Origin: Candidatus Marinamargulisbacteria bacterium
GTDB lineage: Bacteria > Margulisbacteria > Marinamargulisbacteria > UBA817
Length of the DNA: 64,000 nt
Direction of reading: 5' to 3'
NCBI GenBank assembly: GCA_023262965.1
Contig: JALQXX010000001.1
Coordinates: forward strand, 28,497-92,496
Below the pieces are notes generated by a model that worked only from the letters and a program-made list of their open reading frames with translations, ran no database searches and had not been told where the DNA came from. This document shows, in pieces, positions 30,488 to 38,334 of this stretch; position 1 is the stretch's first letter, and every line of letters begins with the position of its first letter. The position numbers were made by a program, and so were the translations under genes.

Positions 30488-31670
30488 ATCTTCCATTTTT
30501 CGTATAAAGACATATAACAAGATTTCATCCAAAGGGTTAAGTTTATTCCCATTGGATCATTTTGAAATTTCATCGGACTTACTTCATCCCCATGCATACA
30601 TTTTGCGAAGTCAACATATATGGGATGATCCATTGCCCGGCACGGTAATGGCTATTGGGCGCGCAGGTGCTGGGGTTAATAATATTCCGGTTGAGCTGTG
30701 TACAGAAAAAGGGATTGTCGTTTTCAATACCCCCGGGGCAAATGCCAATGCCGTCAAAGAATTGGTGATTGCGGGGATGTTGTTGGCAGCACGAGATATT
30801 GTTGGGGGCATTAATTATGTGAATAGTATTGCTGCTGATCCCGATATGGTGGCCTTAGTAGAAGCCAATAAATCCCGTTTTAAAGGATATGAGTTGGCGG
30901 GGAAACGGTTGGGGGTAATTGGCTTGGGCGCTATTGGTATCCAGGTGGCCAATGCGGGCTTAAGTTTGGGAATGTCGGTTAAAGGGTATGATCCGTTTAT
31001 TTCGGTTGATGCAGCATGGGAGTTATCACGTGATGTGGAGCGATCAAATAGTTTGGAGCATTTGATGAGAACGTCGGATTTTATTAGTGTTCACGTGCCT
31101 TATAATGATAAAACACGTGGATTTATTCATGCTGATCGTATTCAAATGATGGCGAAGGGCGCGGTTCTTTTGAATTTCTCGAGACACGAGTTGGTTGACG
31201 AATCCGCTATGATAACAGCACTTCAACAAAATGCCATTCGATCCTATGTCAGTGATTTTCCAAATCCGAGGTTGGCTGGGGTACCCAATGTTATATCCAT
31301 TCCGCATTTGGGGGCATCGACTGCTGAAGCAGAGGATAATTGTGCCATTATGGTCTCAAAAAATGTTCGGGATTTTTTAATAAGTGGGGCTATTCGGCAT
31401 TCGGTGAATTTTCCGAGCATATACATGGATCGATCGGCGCCATTTCGAATTGCTGTTGTTAACAAAAATGTGCCAAAGGTTATTGGTAAAATTACATCGG
31501 TTATTGCTGATGCGGGCGCTAATATTGCTGAAATGGCCAATAAAAGCCGGGATAATATCGCGTATACCATTATTGATTTAGAAACGCCGGTGTCCGATGA
31601 CACGTTGGGGGCACTGGTGAATTTAGATGATGTCGTTCGTGTTCGTCGATTGCCCACCATTGAGGGGTAG
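30441..31670 (+). CDS. serA: D-3-phosphoglycerate dehydrogenase
   Basis: SerA oxidises 3-phosphoglycerate in the first step of serine synthesis. Features are RAGAGVNNIPVELCTEKGIVVFNTPGANANAVKEL, the Rossmann loop VIGLGAIGIQVAN (about residue 160), NFSRHELVDESAM with the active-site region, and IPHLGAST with the catalytic His. A C-terminal ACT domain (RIAVVNKNVPKVIGKITSVI) suggests serine feedback control. Length near 409 matches the short E. coli-like form. I chose the ATG at 30441, ten bases after AAGGAG inside rpsI; a GTG at 30420 is the alternative. Confidence 0.9.
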   Translation: MVSAAHEKVHSLENDRSSIFRIKTYNKISSKGLSLFPLDHFEISSDLLHPHAYILRSQHIWDDPLPGTVMAIGRAGAGVNNIPVELCTEKGIVVFNTPGANANAVKELVIAGMLLAARDIVGGINYVNSIAADPDMVALVEANKSRFKGYELAGKRLGVIGLGAIGIQVANAGLSLGMSVKGYDPFISVDAAWELSRDVERSNSLEHLMRTSDFISVHVPYNDKTRGFIHADRIQMMAKGAVLLNFSRHELVDESAMITALQQNAIRSYVSDFPNPRLAGVPNVISIPHLGASTAEAEDNCAIMVSKNVRDFLISGAIRHSVNFPSIYMDRSAPFRIAVVNKNVPKVIGKITSVIADAGANIAEMANKSRDNIAYTIIDLETPVSDDTLGALVNLDDVVRVRRLPTIEG

Positions 31671-31912
31671 TGATTGATGGGGGGGGCTTAATAATGGTTT
31701 GGATGCGTCGGTTAAACATTATTATTTAAATCGTGTATTTTTATTTGCCATCTCTTTTTTAACCATATTTAAGAGGCTTGTTTTTGTGATACATTTTTGT
31801 TGGAAGACAGGCATTGGCACTAACGGTATGATTGGACCGAATGGTTGGTCTACCCGACAATATGGTTGTGTTGATTCTAAAGGTTTGAGAGACCAATATC
31901 GATAATTTGGGT

Positions 31913-32857
31913 ATGAATTGCTATGCATTGAGTAAACGATGGTTGATAATGGGATTGATTGGACTATCTTCATATGCAGTATGGGCTAATTTTGATGATG
32001 TGGATTATGATTTTGCGATATCGGAGCGTCGATATGCTGATGCGTTGCGTATTTTGAATAACAAGCCTGACGATAAGCGAACTATTCCAGAAATCAATTT
32101 AATCGCCGATTTGACACTTATCATGGATGTTGATGGATTGGCGTGGCCACGTGATACAGTTGCTTTGCGTGAAAGTGATGTGGATCCCGAGATACGTAAT
32201 CAGGTGGCGGGGTATTTAAATGCTGCGTATGATCGATTTTTGAATAACGAAAAATCAACAGCGCGATTGGTGCTGCTGCAGATTTTATATATTTATCCGG
32301 ATTATCCAAAGGCCCAACATTTTTTGGCCAAAGCGTTTCAACTGTACCCCGGATCGTATAAAGTGGTTAACCAAGAAGATCGGTTGCTGAAACGAAGTGA
32401 TAATTATTTTTATGGGGGTAATTATTTGAAAGCCGTGGAGGACTTGTCGGTTTTGATTGTGTTGAGAAACGATAACCCTATTTTGCATGAAAAATTGGGG
32501 TCCGCGTATTACATGATGAATGAAAAACAAAAGGCCATCGAATCATGGACTACAGCGGTATTTTTTAACTCACAAAATTCAGAATTGGAAGAACTGATTG
32601 AGGCGACTACAGAGTATTTGGCTAAGGAAAGCCTTCAGCCGAATACCGTTAGTTCTGAAGCCACCACCGTTGTTATGGATGATCCCCAAGTGATGGGCGT
32701 GTTTAAGCAGCAATCCGATGCATTTGATTTGAGGAAAGGACTACAAGAGCAAGGATTAACGGTTCGGATTGATAATGATGCCGATGGCAAGTGGGTGGTG
32801 TATGTGTCTCAAAAAGAACTTCGCGAAAAAAATGCTGAAAAAAAGGGGGATAAATAA
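31913..32857 (+). CDS. Secreted TPR-repeat protein of the motor-like cassette
   Basis: I recognise no named family. Started at the ATG at 31913 the protein has a clear Sec signal peptide (hydrophobic core WLIMGLIGLSSYAVWA, predicted cleavage after Ala) and so should be periplasmic, without a lipobox Cys. Tetratricopeptide-like helices span about residues 125-240, for example YFYGGNYLKAVEDLSVLIVL and LGSAYYMMNEKQKAIESWTTA. The tail is charged. It ends two bases before the FliF-FliG fusion gene, so it is probably an accessory or assembly factor of that ring. A 242-base gap separates it from serA, so a promoter there is likely, but I found no convincing one. Confidence 0.8.
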   Translation: MNCYALSKRWLIMGLIGLSSYAVWANFDDVDYDFAISERRYADALRILNNKPDDKRTIPEINLIADLTLIMDVDGLAWPRDTVALRESDVDPEIRNQVAGYLNAAYDRFLNNEKSTARLVLLQILYIYPDYPKAQHFLAKAFQLYPGSYKVVNQEDRLLKRSDNYFYGGNYLKAVEDLSVLIVLRNDNPILHEKLGSAYYMMNEKQKAIESWTTAVFFNSQNSELEELIEATTEYLAKESLQPNTVSSEATTVVMDDPQVMGVFKQQSDAFDLRKGLQEQGLTVRIDNDADGKWVVYVSQKELREKNAEKKGDK

Positions 32858-32859
32858 TC

Positions 32860-34314
32860 ATGTCGATAGGTAGCTATGGTAATGTTACAATTGCAGTACT
32901 CATTACTGCTATCATTGGTGTTGGCGTCCCGGTATTTTCCAATGTTATTGATCAAACAACCCTGCAGGACACACTTCAATCAAAAGCGCAACATGTTTTG
33001 GATACCATGTATGGCAAGGGGCTTTTTGCTGTGTCCGTTGATGTCACCATGGCGAATGAATCATGGCGTGTAAATTACACAGATCGTGCAAATATATCCT
33101 TTGAAGAAAAGAAAGATACCTCGTTAGAAAAATACAATGTCTTACCAGGATATGCCGCTATTAAAAATTTATCCCCGAATGAACTGGTTCAATTGCCATT
33201 TAATGCAACCATTACAAAAATTCCCGGGGCAATTATATCAATTAAATTAACCGTTTTTGCATCAAAGACCGTTCCCAAGCAGCGTGTGAAGGATGTGGAT
33301 AAGCTGTTGACCAAATTGCTTGACTTGCAACCGGAACGGGGGGACGGGATTGCGGTTGTGTTTGAAGAATTTCCAGCGATTATACAATCCCAAATCCAAG
33401 AAACAAAAATTCCATTGGAAGGTAAATTGATGATGGCCCTATTAGCGTTAACATCGGTGGCTCTTCTAGTGTATATTATGCTTAAAATTAAGCAATTAGG
33501 CATTAATAGAGAGTCGGTTAATGCCCAGTTAAAAATGGCGAAAGCCGCTGCAATAGCCAACACAACGGGGGGAATGGCGGATTCGGTTGGGGATGATAAC
33601 CCATCGATGGATGCGGTTCATTCCGAGGGGGCATCGGGTTTCTTCAGTTTTATTGGCAACCATCAATCCAATCAATTGCTATCGATTCTTAAAAAGAATG
33701 CCTTTTCTGTGGAGGAGTTGGCCATGATTGTGTCGTATTTATCGCCAAAAATGGCGCATCAGGTTATGGCATTTTTACCCATTGATAAGCAAGTTGAATT
33801 AATTAAAATACTGATTAATGAGCAAACCGTTGAGCGGGATCGATTGGTTAAGATTGAAGGCAATATTAAGCATAAATTGGAATGTATGGTGGGTGGTGCG
33901 GATAAATTGATTCGATTGATTGGACGATTTGATGACGAGGCTAAGAAGCAATTTCTACGTGTTGTTGAAGAAAGTGCCGATGTATATAATGTGGTTCGTT
34001 CGCAAATATTCTTGTTTGATGATATTCAAACATTGAGCAGTGCTGAAATTAAAAAAGTTATTGGGCGTATTAAGTTAGAAGTATTGGCAATGTCGCTTAT
34101 GAAGGGTCCCACAAATGCGATTAAACATCTGAAATCCAATTTGAGTAGCAGCGCTCAAGCCATGGTGTCCCAGTTTGTTGAATTGAAAAAAGACAGTGTT
34201 TCGGATAGTGATATTCACGGTGCACAGCAGCAGATTATTCGGGTGATGCATGACCTGCATGCCAGTGGCCAAATCGATGTTGTGTCAAAGGTGCTCAAGG
34301 GAGTAAAGGGGTAA
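32860..34314 (+). CDS. FliF(RBM3)-FliG fusion: minimal flagellar rotor-like protein
   Basis: This 484-residue protein joins two flagellar rotor parts. Residues 8-28 are a transmembrane helix. Residues 33-173 resemble the FliF ring-building motif RBM3 (YGKGLFAVSVDVTM near 51; TKIPGAIISIKLTV near 119; the FliF hallmark LQPERGDGIAVVFEEFP at 156-172). Residues 190-208 are a second transmembrane helix. Residues 270-480 match FliG middle and C-terminal domains (VSYLSPKMAHQVMAFLP; FLFDDIQTLSSAEIKKVI; AQQQIIRVMHDLHASGQI). FliF's other ring motifs RBM1 and RBM2 are missing. In the FliG torque helix (about 426-445), E. coli's key Arg/Asp/Asp positions appear as Ser/Gln/Phe by my alignment. motA- and motB-like genes follow directly, but no filament, export or hook genes are in the window. 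Confidence 0.85.
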   Translation: MSIGSYGNVTIAVLITAIIGVGVPVFSNVIDQTTLQDTLQSKAQHVLDTMYGKGLFAVSVDVTMANESWRVNYTDRANISFEEKKDTSLEKYNVLPGYAAIKNLSPNELVQLPFNATITKIPGAIISIKLTVFASKTVPKQRVKDVDKLLTKLLDLQPERGDGIAVVFEEFPAIIQSQIQETKIPLEGKLMMALLALTSVALLVYIMLKIKQLGINRESVNAQLKMAKAAAIANTTGGMADSVGDDNPSMDAVHSEGASGFFSFIGNHQSNQLLSILKKNAFSVEELAMIVSYLSPKMAHQVMAFLPIDKQVELIKILINEQTVERDRLVKIEGNIKHKLECMVGGADKLIRLIGRFDDEAKKQFLRVVEESADVYNVVRSQIFLFDDIQTLSSAEIKKVIGRIKLEVLAMSLMKGPTNAIKHLKSNLSSSAQAMVSQFVELKKDSVSDSDIHGAQQQIIRVMHDLHASGQIDVVSKVLKGVKG

Positions 34315-34318
34315 CGTC

Positions 34319-35101
34319 ATGCATATAATGATTTTAATGGGATTGGCTCTATCGGTTATAACCTTATTTTATGGGGTGCCGGATTTATGGGATAATGCCG
34401 GTGTTTATTTGGATGGGCGCTCATTTTTGTTTGTTTTTGGGGGAGCGTTAGGGGCAACCATGATATCCATAACGCCCAAAGAATTTTTGTCAATTATAAA
34501 AATATTGACGGGCTATATGTTTATAACATCAAAAGCATTAAATAATTACGATGTTGTATATACACTTATCGAAATATCCGAGGTGGCCAATCGGTCTGGA
34601 AAAGAAGCCGTACTGGATATGGGAAAGGCCCTTGGGGATGGCTTTTTGGATCGCGCATTGGTACTAATGGGGGCGGGTTTGGAGCGATCATTTGTGCAAA
34701 CTGTTCTCGAAACCGATATTTTTGAAGAAAAAAGTCGTCATGCCCAGATGATTGTATTTATACGAACAATGGGGTCTTCGGGACCTATGTTTGGTATGTT
34801 GGGAACCGTTATGGGGATTATGAAAGTGTTACAAAACGTTACGGATATTGATTCGGTTGTGTCGGGTATGGGACTGGCGCTGTTAACCACCATGTATGGA
34901 TTAATTTTATCGGCGGTTTATTTTATTCCATTGGCCAATCGACTGAAACGCATGAATGATGAAAATGCTCTCACCAAGGAGATTATCATGGAGGGCGTTC
35001 TGGCCATTATGGATGACAATATTCCATTAATGGTTGAGAAAAAATTGCTGGCGTATCTACAGTCTAAAGACAAGAGAAACAAAAAAGAAGTTAAAAGGTA
35101 G
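34319..35101 (+). CDS. MotA/PomA-like stator proton-channel subunit
   Basis: This 260-residue membrane protein matches the MotA/PomA family: four transmembrane helices, with YLDGRSFLFVFGGALGATMIS for TM2, a cytoplasmic domain containing GFLDRALVLMGAGLERSFVQTVLETDI, and the channel helices TMGSSGPMFGMLGTVMGIMKVL and GLALLTTMYGLILSAVYFIPLANRLK. MotA5MotB2 stators use ion flow to turn a rotor. It starts four bases after the FliF-FliG gene and ends five bases before the MotB-like gene. It could equally serve a gliding or other force-producing machine. Confidence 0.9.
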   Translation: MHIMILMGLALSVITLFYGVPDLWDNAGVYLDGRSFLFVFGGALGATMISITPKEFLSIIKILTGYMFITSKALNNYDVVYTLIEISEVANRSGKEAVLDMGKALGDGFLDRALVLMGAGLERSFVQTVLETDIFEEKSRHAQMIVFIRTMGSSGPMFGMLGTVMGIMKVLQNVTDIDSVVSGMGLALLTTMYGLILSAVYFIPLANRLKRMNDENALTKEIIMEGVLAIMDDNIPLMVEKKLLAYLQSKDKRNKKEVKR

Positions 35102-35106
35102 TAATC

Positions 35107-35769
35107 TTGTTTAAAAATAGAGTTTCTGAAGAAATGTCGGGTTCAGAAAATGAGTTTTCCGTGGTGTTTTCCGATATTATGTCATTTATTGCTGGATTAT
35201 TTATTTTGCTTTTTACAATTGCAAACAGTCAAAATAGTATTTCGGATTATTTATCAGAGATGGGGCTTCGTGTGGGCGGGAAAAACGTTGAACAGACACA
35301 GAAAACAACATCGGAGGACTTGTTTGTTAGCGAGATAAAAAACTTTATTCAAGATGAGCGATTAAGTCAGTATGCAATTATTTTGGTGGATGAGCAGCTC
35401 ATTCGAATTATTTTTAATGACCCTATTTTATTTAAATCGGGAACCGATGTATTATTGCCCGAGTCAACCGCTGTGTTGAATGGGTTTATTGCGATTGTCA
35501 AACGTGTGGATAATCCGTTGTGGATTGAAGGGCATACGGATAATTTTCCGGTAAATCCAGGCGGTTTGTTTCGATCTAATTGGGATTTGGCCTATTATCG
35601 GGCCTCTGCGGTTGCCAATTATATGATGTCAAAGGGAATTCCGCCCTCACGATTGGCTGTTATTAGTTATGGCGATCAACGGCCAATGACATCCAATGCA
35701 ACGGTTAACGGTCGTAAAAAGAATCGGCGAATTGAAATTGGTATTGTTCGTGTCAAACGTACGGACTAA
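35107..35769 (+). CDS. MotB-like stator subunit with OmpA peptidoglycan-binding domain
   Basis: This 220-residue protein has one N-terminal transmembrane helix (about residues 21-41, FSDIMSFIAGLFILLFTIA) with an Asp at the position of the ion-carrying Asp of MotB (D32 in E. coli). A linker follows, then an OmpA/MotB peptidoglycan-binding domain (IEGHTDNFPV; SNWDLAYYRASAVANYM; VISYGDQRPM; GRKKNRRIEI). It would anchor the stator to the cell wall. The start is TTG at 35107. It ends five bases before the convergent sensor gene, with no hairpin between them. Confidence 0.9.
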   Translation: MFKNRVSEEMSGSENEFSVVFSDIMSFIAGLFILLFTIANSQNSISDYLSEMGLRVGGKNVEQTQKTTSEDLFVSEIKNFIQDERLSQYAIILVDEQLIRIIFNDPILFKSGTDVLLPESTAVLNGFIAIVKRVDNPLWIEGHTDNFPVNPGGLFRSNWDLAYYRASAVANYMMSKGIPPSRLAVISYGDQRPMTSNATVNGRKKNRRIEIGIVRVKRTD

Positions 35770-35774
35770 ATGAA

Positions 35775-37619
35775 TTAATTGGCAACATTATCTGCTTGTT
35801 GAGGCAAGCTGATTGTGAAGGCAGTGCCTTCGGATTCATTGCAACAACATGTAATGGTCCCGTTATGGATGTGAACCAATTCCAATACAATCGCCAATTC
35901 AATAAACGATACATCAATACGTTCGGCCAATATGGCGAATAACTTCGCTTCGAATGATAACTGAATTAAACGGATTTGATTGGGGAGGTAAATAACCGTA
36001 TCGGTTTGAATAATGATCTTGCACGCATGTGTCGTTTGGGTGGCATTGCAATGAATCGTGGTATTTTCTGCTAATAAATGAATGCTGCTAACCAAATGTT
36101 GAATTATTTGACGTATTTTTTGCTTGTCGGCGGATATAAATAGCGGGTCAGGAGTGGTTTGAATATGCAATATATTGTATTTTTTTCGTAAATTCGGACC
36201 AAGGTAGTCCACAACCGTTGTAAATAATGTGGTTAAACAAAACCATTCCATATGTACGGTATAATCACCAGAGTATAAAATAGTGATATTCAATAAATTA
36301 TTGATGTGGTTTTTGAGTATAATGGCATTATTTGAGCTGATATTTAGGCAGTCATGTTGTTTGGGGTTTAAGGCGCCATTGTACTCTTTTTGCAGGATAT
36401 TTATGAAACCCATAATCGACGTCAGGGGTGTTTTGAGCTCCTGAATGATCGTTCGTAAAATGGTGTTTTTAATGGTTCGGGATTGATGCTCTTTTGTAAT
36501 GTTTCGAATAACCGTAATCAATCCCATTTTTTTAGCGTTTGCATCAATGATGGGGGACATGGTGATGTGATAAAATTGTTTTTTGTAAGGGCCATCTGGA
36601 ATGCTGATTTCTCGACACAATGATGTTGATTCGTCCTCGATGCTATGGTTTGAAAATAAAGATACAAAATTCTCATTTTTTATATATTTTAAAATGTTCT
36701 GCCCTTTTGCGCGATCGGTTGAAAACGTGAGCATGGTTTCAGCCGCACGATTGGCCATCACCAGCTTGTAGTTGAGATCCGTAATAATAATCGCGTCGGG
36801 AAACTGGGAAAGAATCAATTTGGAGCGATTTTTTTCAAAGATTAATTCATCCGTTTGTTGTTTGGTATTGATGATCATGGTGTTAATGCCTTGTGCTAAA
36901 AAACCCAATTCATCGTTACTTCGTACTTTCATAGTGGGTATCAATTGACCGGATCCAATTTTTTTGGTAACATCTATGATTTCTGATACCGTTCGGGTGA
37001 TGTTTTTGAGAAGCCAATTAAATAAGGCGATCAATAGGCTGCTGACAATAAATAATGTAATGACAATGATCAAATACGCCCATTGCTTTTTGGTATGAAT
37101 GTCGGTCATATTGATTGTAACCATTAGGGTGAGGTTTTTAATCAGGGGATGATCAAAACGAAATGTGCGAAACCACTGATGCTGTATATGGTAATCGGAT
37201 ACGAGTGATGCACGTTGTAAGGGTGTTTTGCGATTTGTATCATGAATGGCATACATGTGGGAACCTTCCGTGTAATACAATTGTGGGATAGCGTTGGGAA
37301 ATAGCCGCTGCCACATTGGAATGGGCAATGCCATTTTGTGGCCTATTGAGTAAATCCATAATTGGTTGCGGGTGTTTTGTAGATGTAATTCGGTGGATTT
37401 ACTCAAGTTAGTATTGGGAAATTGATAAAAATAATTTTGAATAATGGTTTCGTATAGATGATGGTGGCGTTGAATGGCGTAGGTTTCTGCGTAACGATAC
37501 AATTCGGTATCAAAATAATGATCAATGACTTGAATGCACATCACCAAAATAGAGAAAGTCATGAAGAGTGTAATAAATAAAAATGGAAGTAAGATACGAT
37601 GACGAATGGATAGTATCAT
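35775..37619 (-). CDS. HAMP-PAS sensor protein with degenerate histidine-kinase body (pseudokinase)
   Basis: The 614 residues carry TM1 (about 8-30), a periplasmic sensor region, TM2 (about 181-200), a HAMP domain (200-255), a PAS domain (265-375; FPDAIIITDLNYKLVMANRAA) and a kinase-like part. The dimerisation helix reads IIQELKTPLTSI: Gln393 stands where the phospho-accepting His belongs in HExxTPLT. The N-box (QIIQHLVSSIHLLAE) lacks its Asn, and no DxGxG loop can be seen, although the terminal HNGTITCCCNESEGTAFTISLP still resembles the G2 end. It probably signals without phosphotransfer, or is a decaying kinase. It is the last gene of the nadC operon and convergent with motB. No response regulator is adjacent. 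Confidence 0.85.
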   Translation of the reverse strand: MILSIRHRILLPFLFITLFMTFSILVMCIQVIDHYFDTELYRYAETYAIQRHHHLYETIIQNYFYQFPNTNLSKSTELHLQNTRNQLWIYSIGHKMALPIPMWQRLFPNAIPQLYYTEGSHMYAIHDTNRKTPLQRASLVSDYHIQHQWFRTFRFDHPLIKNLTLMVTINMTDIHTKKQWAYLIIVITLFIVSSLLIALFNWLLKNITRTVSEIIDVTKKIGSGQLIPTMKVRSNDELGFLAQGINTMIINTKQQTDELIFEKNRSKLILSQFPDAIIITDLNYKLVMANRAAETMLTFSTDRAKGQNILKYIKNENFVSLFSNHSIEDESTSLCREISIPDGPYKKQFYHITMSPIIDANAKKMGLITVIRNITKEHQSRTIKNTILRTIIQELKTPLTSIMGFINILQKEYNGALNPKQHDCLNISSNNAIILKNHINNLLNITILYSGDYTVHMEWFCLTTLFTTVVDYLGPNLRKKYNILHIQTTPDPLFISADKQKIRQIIQHLVSSIHLLAENTTIHCNATQTTHACKIIIQTDTVIYLPNQIRLIQLSFEAKLFAILAERIDVSFIELAIVLELVHIHNGTITCCCNESEGTAFTISLPQQADNVAN

Positions 37620-37623
37620 GCGA

Positions 37624-38334
37624 TCAGTTTGTCGTCATGGCGTATAAAATGATGCCGGTTGCAACGGATACGTTTAGAGAATTGGTGTTGCCAGGCATGG
37701 GAATGTGAACGTACTCATCAACCAATGGGGCGAGTCCCGGAGAAATGCCGTTATGTTCCGCGCCACAGATGAGCACGAGTGGCGTATTGAATGCTGTATG
37801 GGGAAGAGCGCTTCCGGTGTTGGATGATGCAGCATATACCCAGTAACCGGCTTTTTTTAATAGTCGTAGTGTGTTTCCGACATTCACCACTTTTGTGAAT
37901 GTCATGGATGGCATGGTGCCTGCAGCGGCTTTCTCAACCGCGGGGGTTAGTGGAACGGCACGATCTTTGGGATAAATCAGGTGGGATACCCCAAAGGCCA
38001 CTGCCGATCGGCAGATGGCCCCAACGTTATGGGGATCGTTTAGATGATCCAAAACAAGGATGTGGTTAGGGGCTTTAGCGATCAATTCGGGTACCGTCAT
38101 TTGGGGATAATCATGGGTGAGGCATGCGATGCCTTGATGGTCACCGGAAAATCGTTCATTAAATTGCTGATTGCTGAGCCATTGAATCGCAATTCGCTGG
38201 GATTTAGCGGATGCAATCAGTTGATTTAAGGCGTTATCCATCCGCCGCTCTTTAACAAATAGTTTTTCAATCGGGGTATGGGTGTTTAATAATGCCTGAA
38301 CAGCGTGTCGGCCTATGACAATACGTGATGACAT
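37624..38334 (-). CDS. rlmB: TrmH/SpoU-family rRNA 2'-O-methyltransferase (RlmB-like)
   Basis: The 236 residues comprise an N-terminal substrate-binding domain (IVIGRHAVQALLN) and the SPOUT methyltransferase knot with the three SpoU motifs: LDHLNDPHNVGAICRSAVAFG, LICGAEHNGISPGL and IPMPGNTNSLNVSVATGIILY. RlmB methylates a guanosine 2'-OH in 23S rRNA; some relatives act on tRNA, so the substrate is inferred. The start overlaps the aminotransferase gene by 22 bases and the stop is four bases before the sensor gene. Confidence 0.88.
   Translation of the reverse strand: MSSRIVIGRHAVQALLNTHTPIEKLFVKERRMDNALNQLIASAKSQRIAIQWLSNQQFNERFSGDHQGIACLTHDYPQMTVPELIAKAPNHILVLDHLNDPHNVGAICRSAVAFGVSHLIYPKDRAVPLTPAVEKAAAGTMPSMTFTKVVNVGNTLRLLKKAGYWVYAASSNTGSALPHTAFNTPLVLICGAEHNGISPGLAPLVDEYVHIPMPGNTNSLNVSVATGIILYAMTTN

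Noticed and set aside
29956-30633. A 225-codon minus-strand open frame over rpsI and serA
   Set aside because: It is the antisense image of Lys-rich S9 (giving Phe-rich runs) and has no ribosome binding site or family match.
31671-31912. A 68-codon open frame (31699-31905) and an inverted repeat TTGGTCT/AGACCAA in the serA-TPR gap
   Set aside because: The frame has no ribosome binding site, an ordinary hydrophobic-then-random composition and no recognisable family. The repeat has only seven pairs around a 40-base loop. I see no convincing gene or RNA in this 242-base gap, although a promoter for the cassette is expected there.
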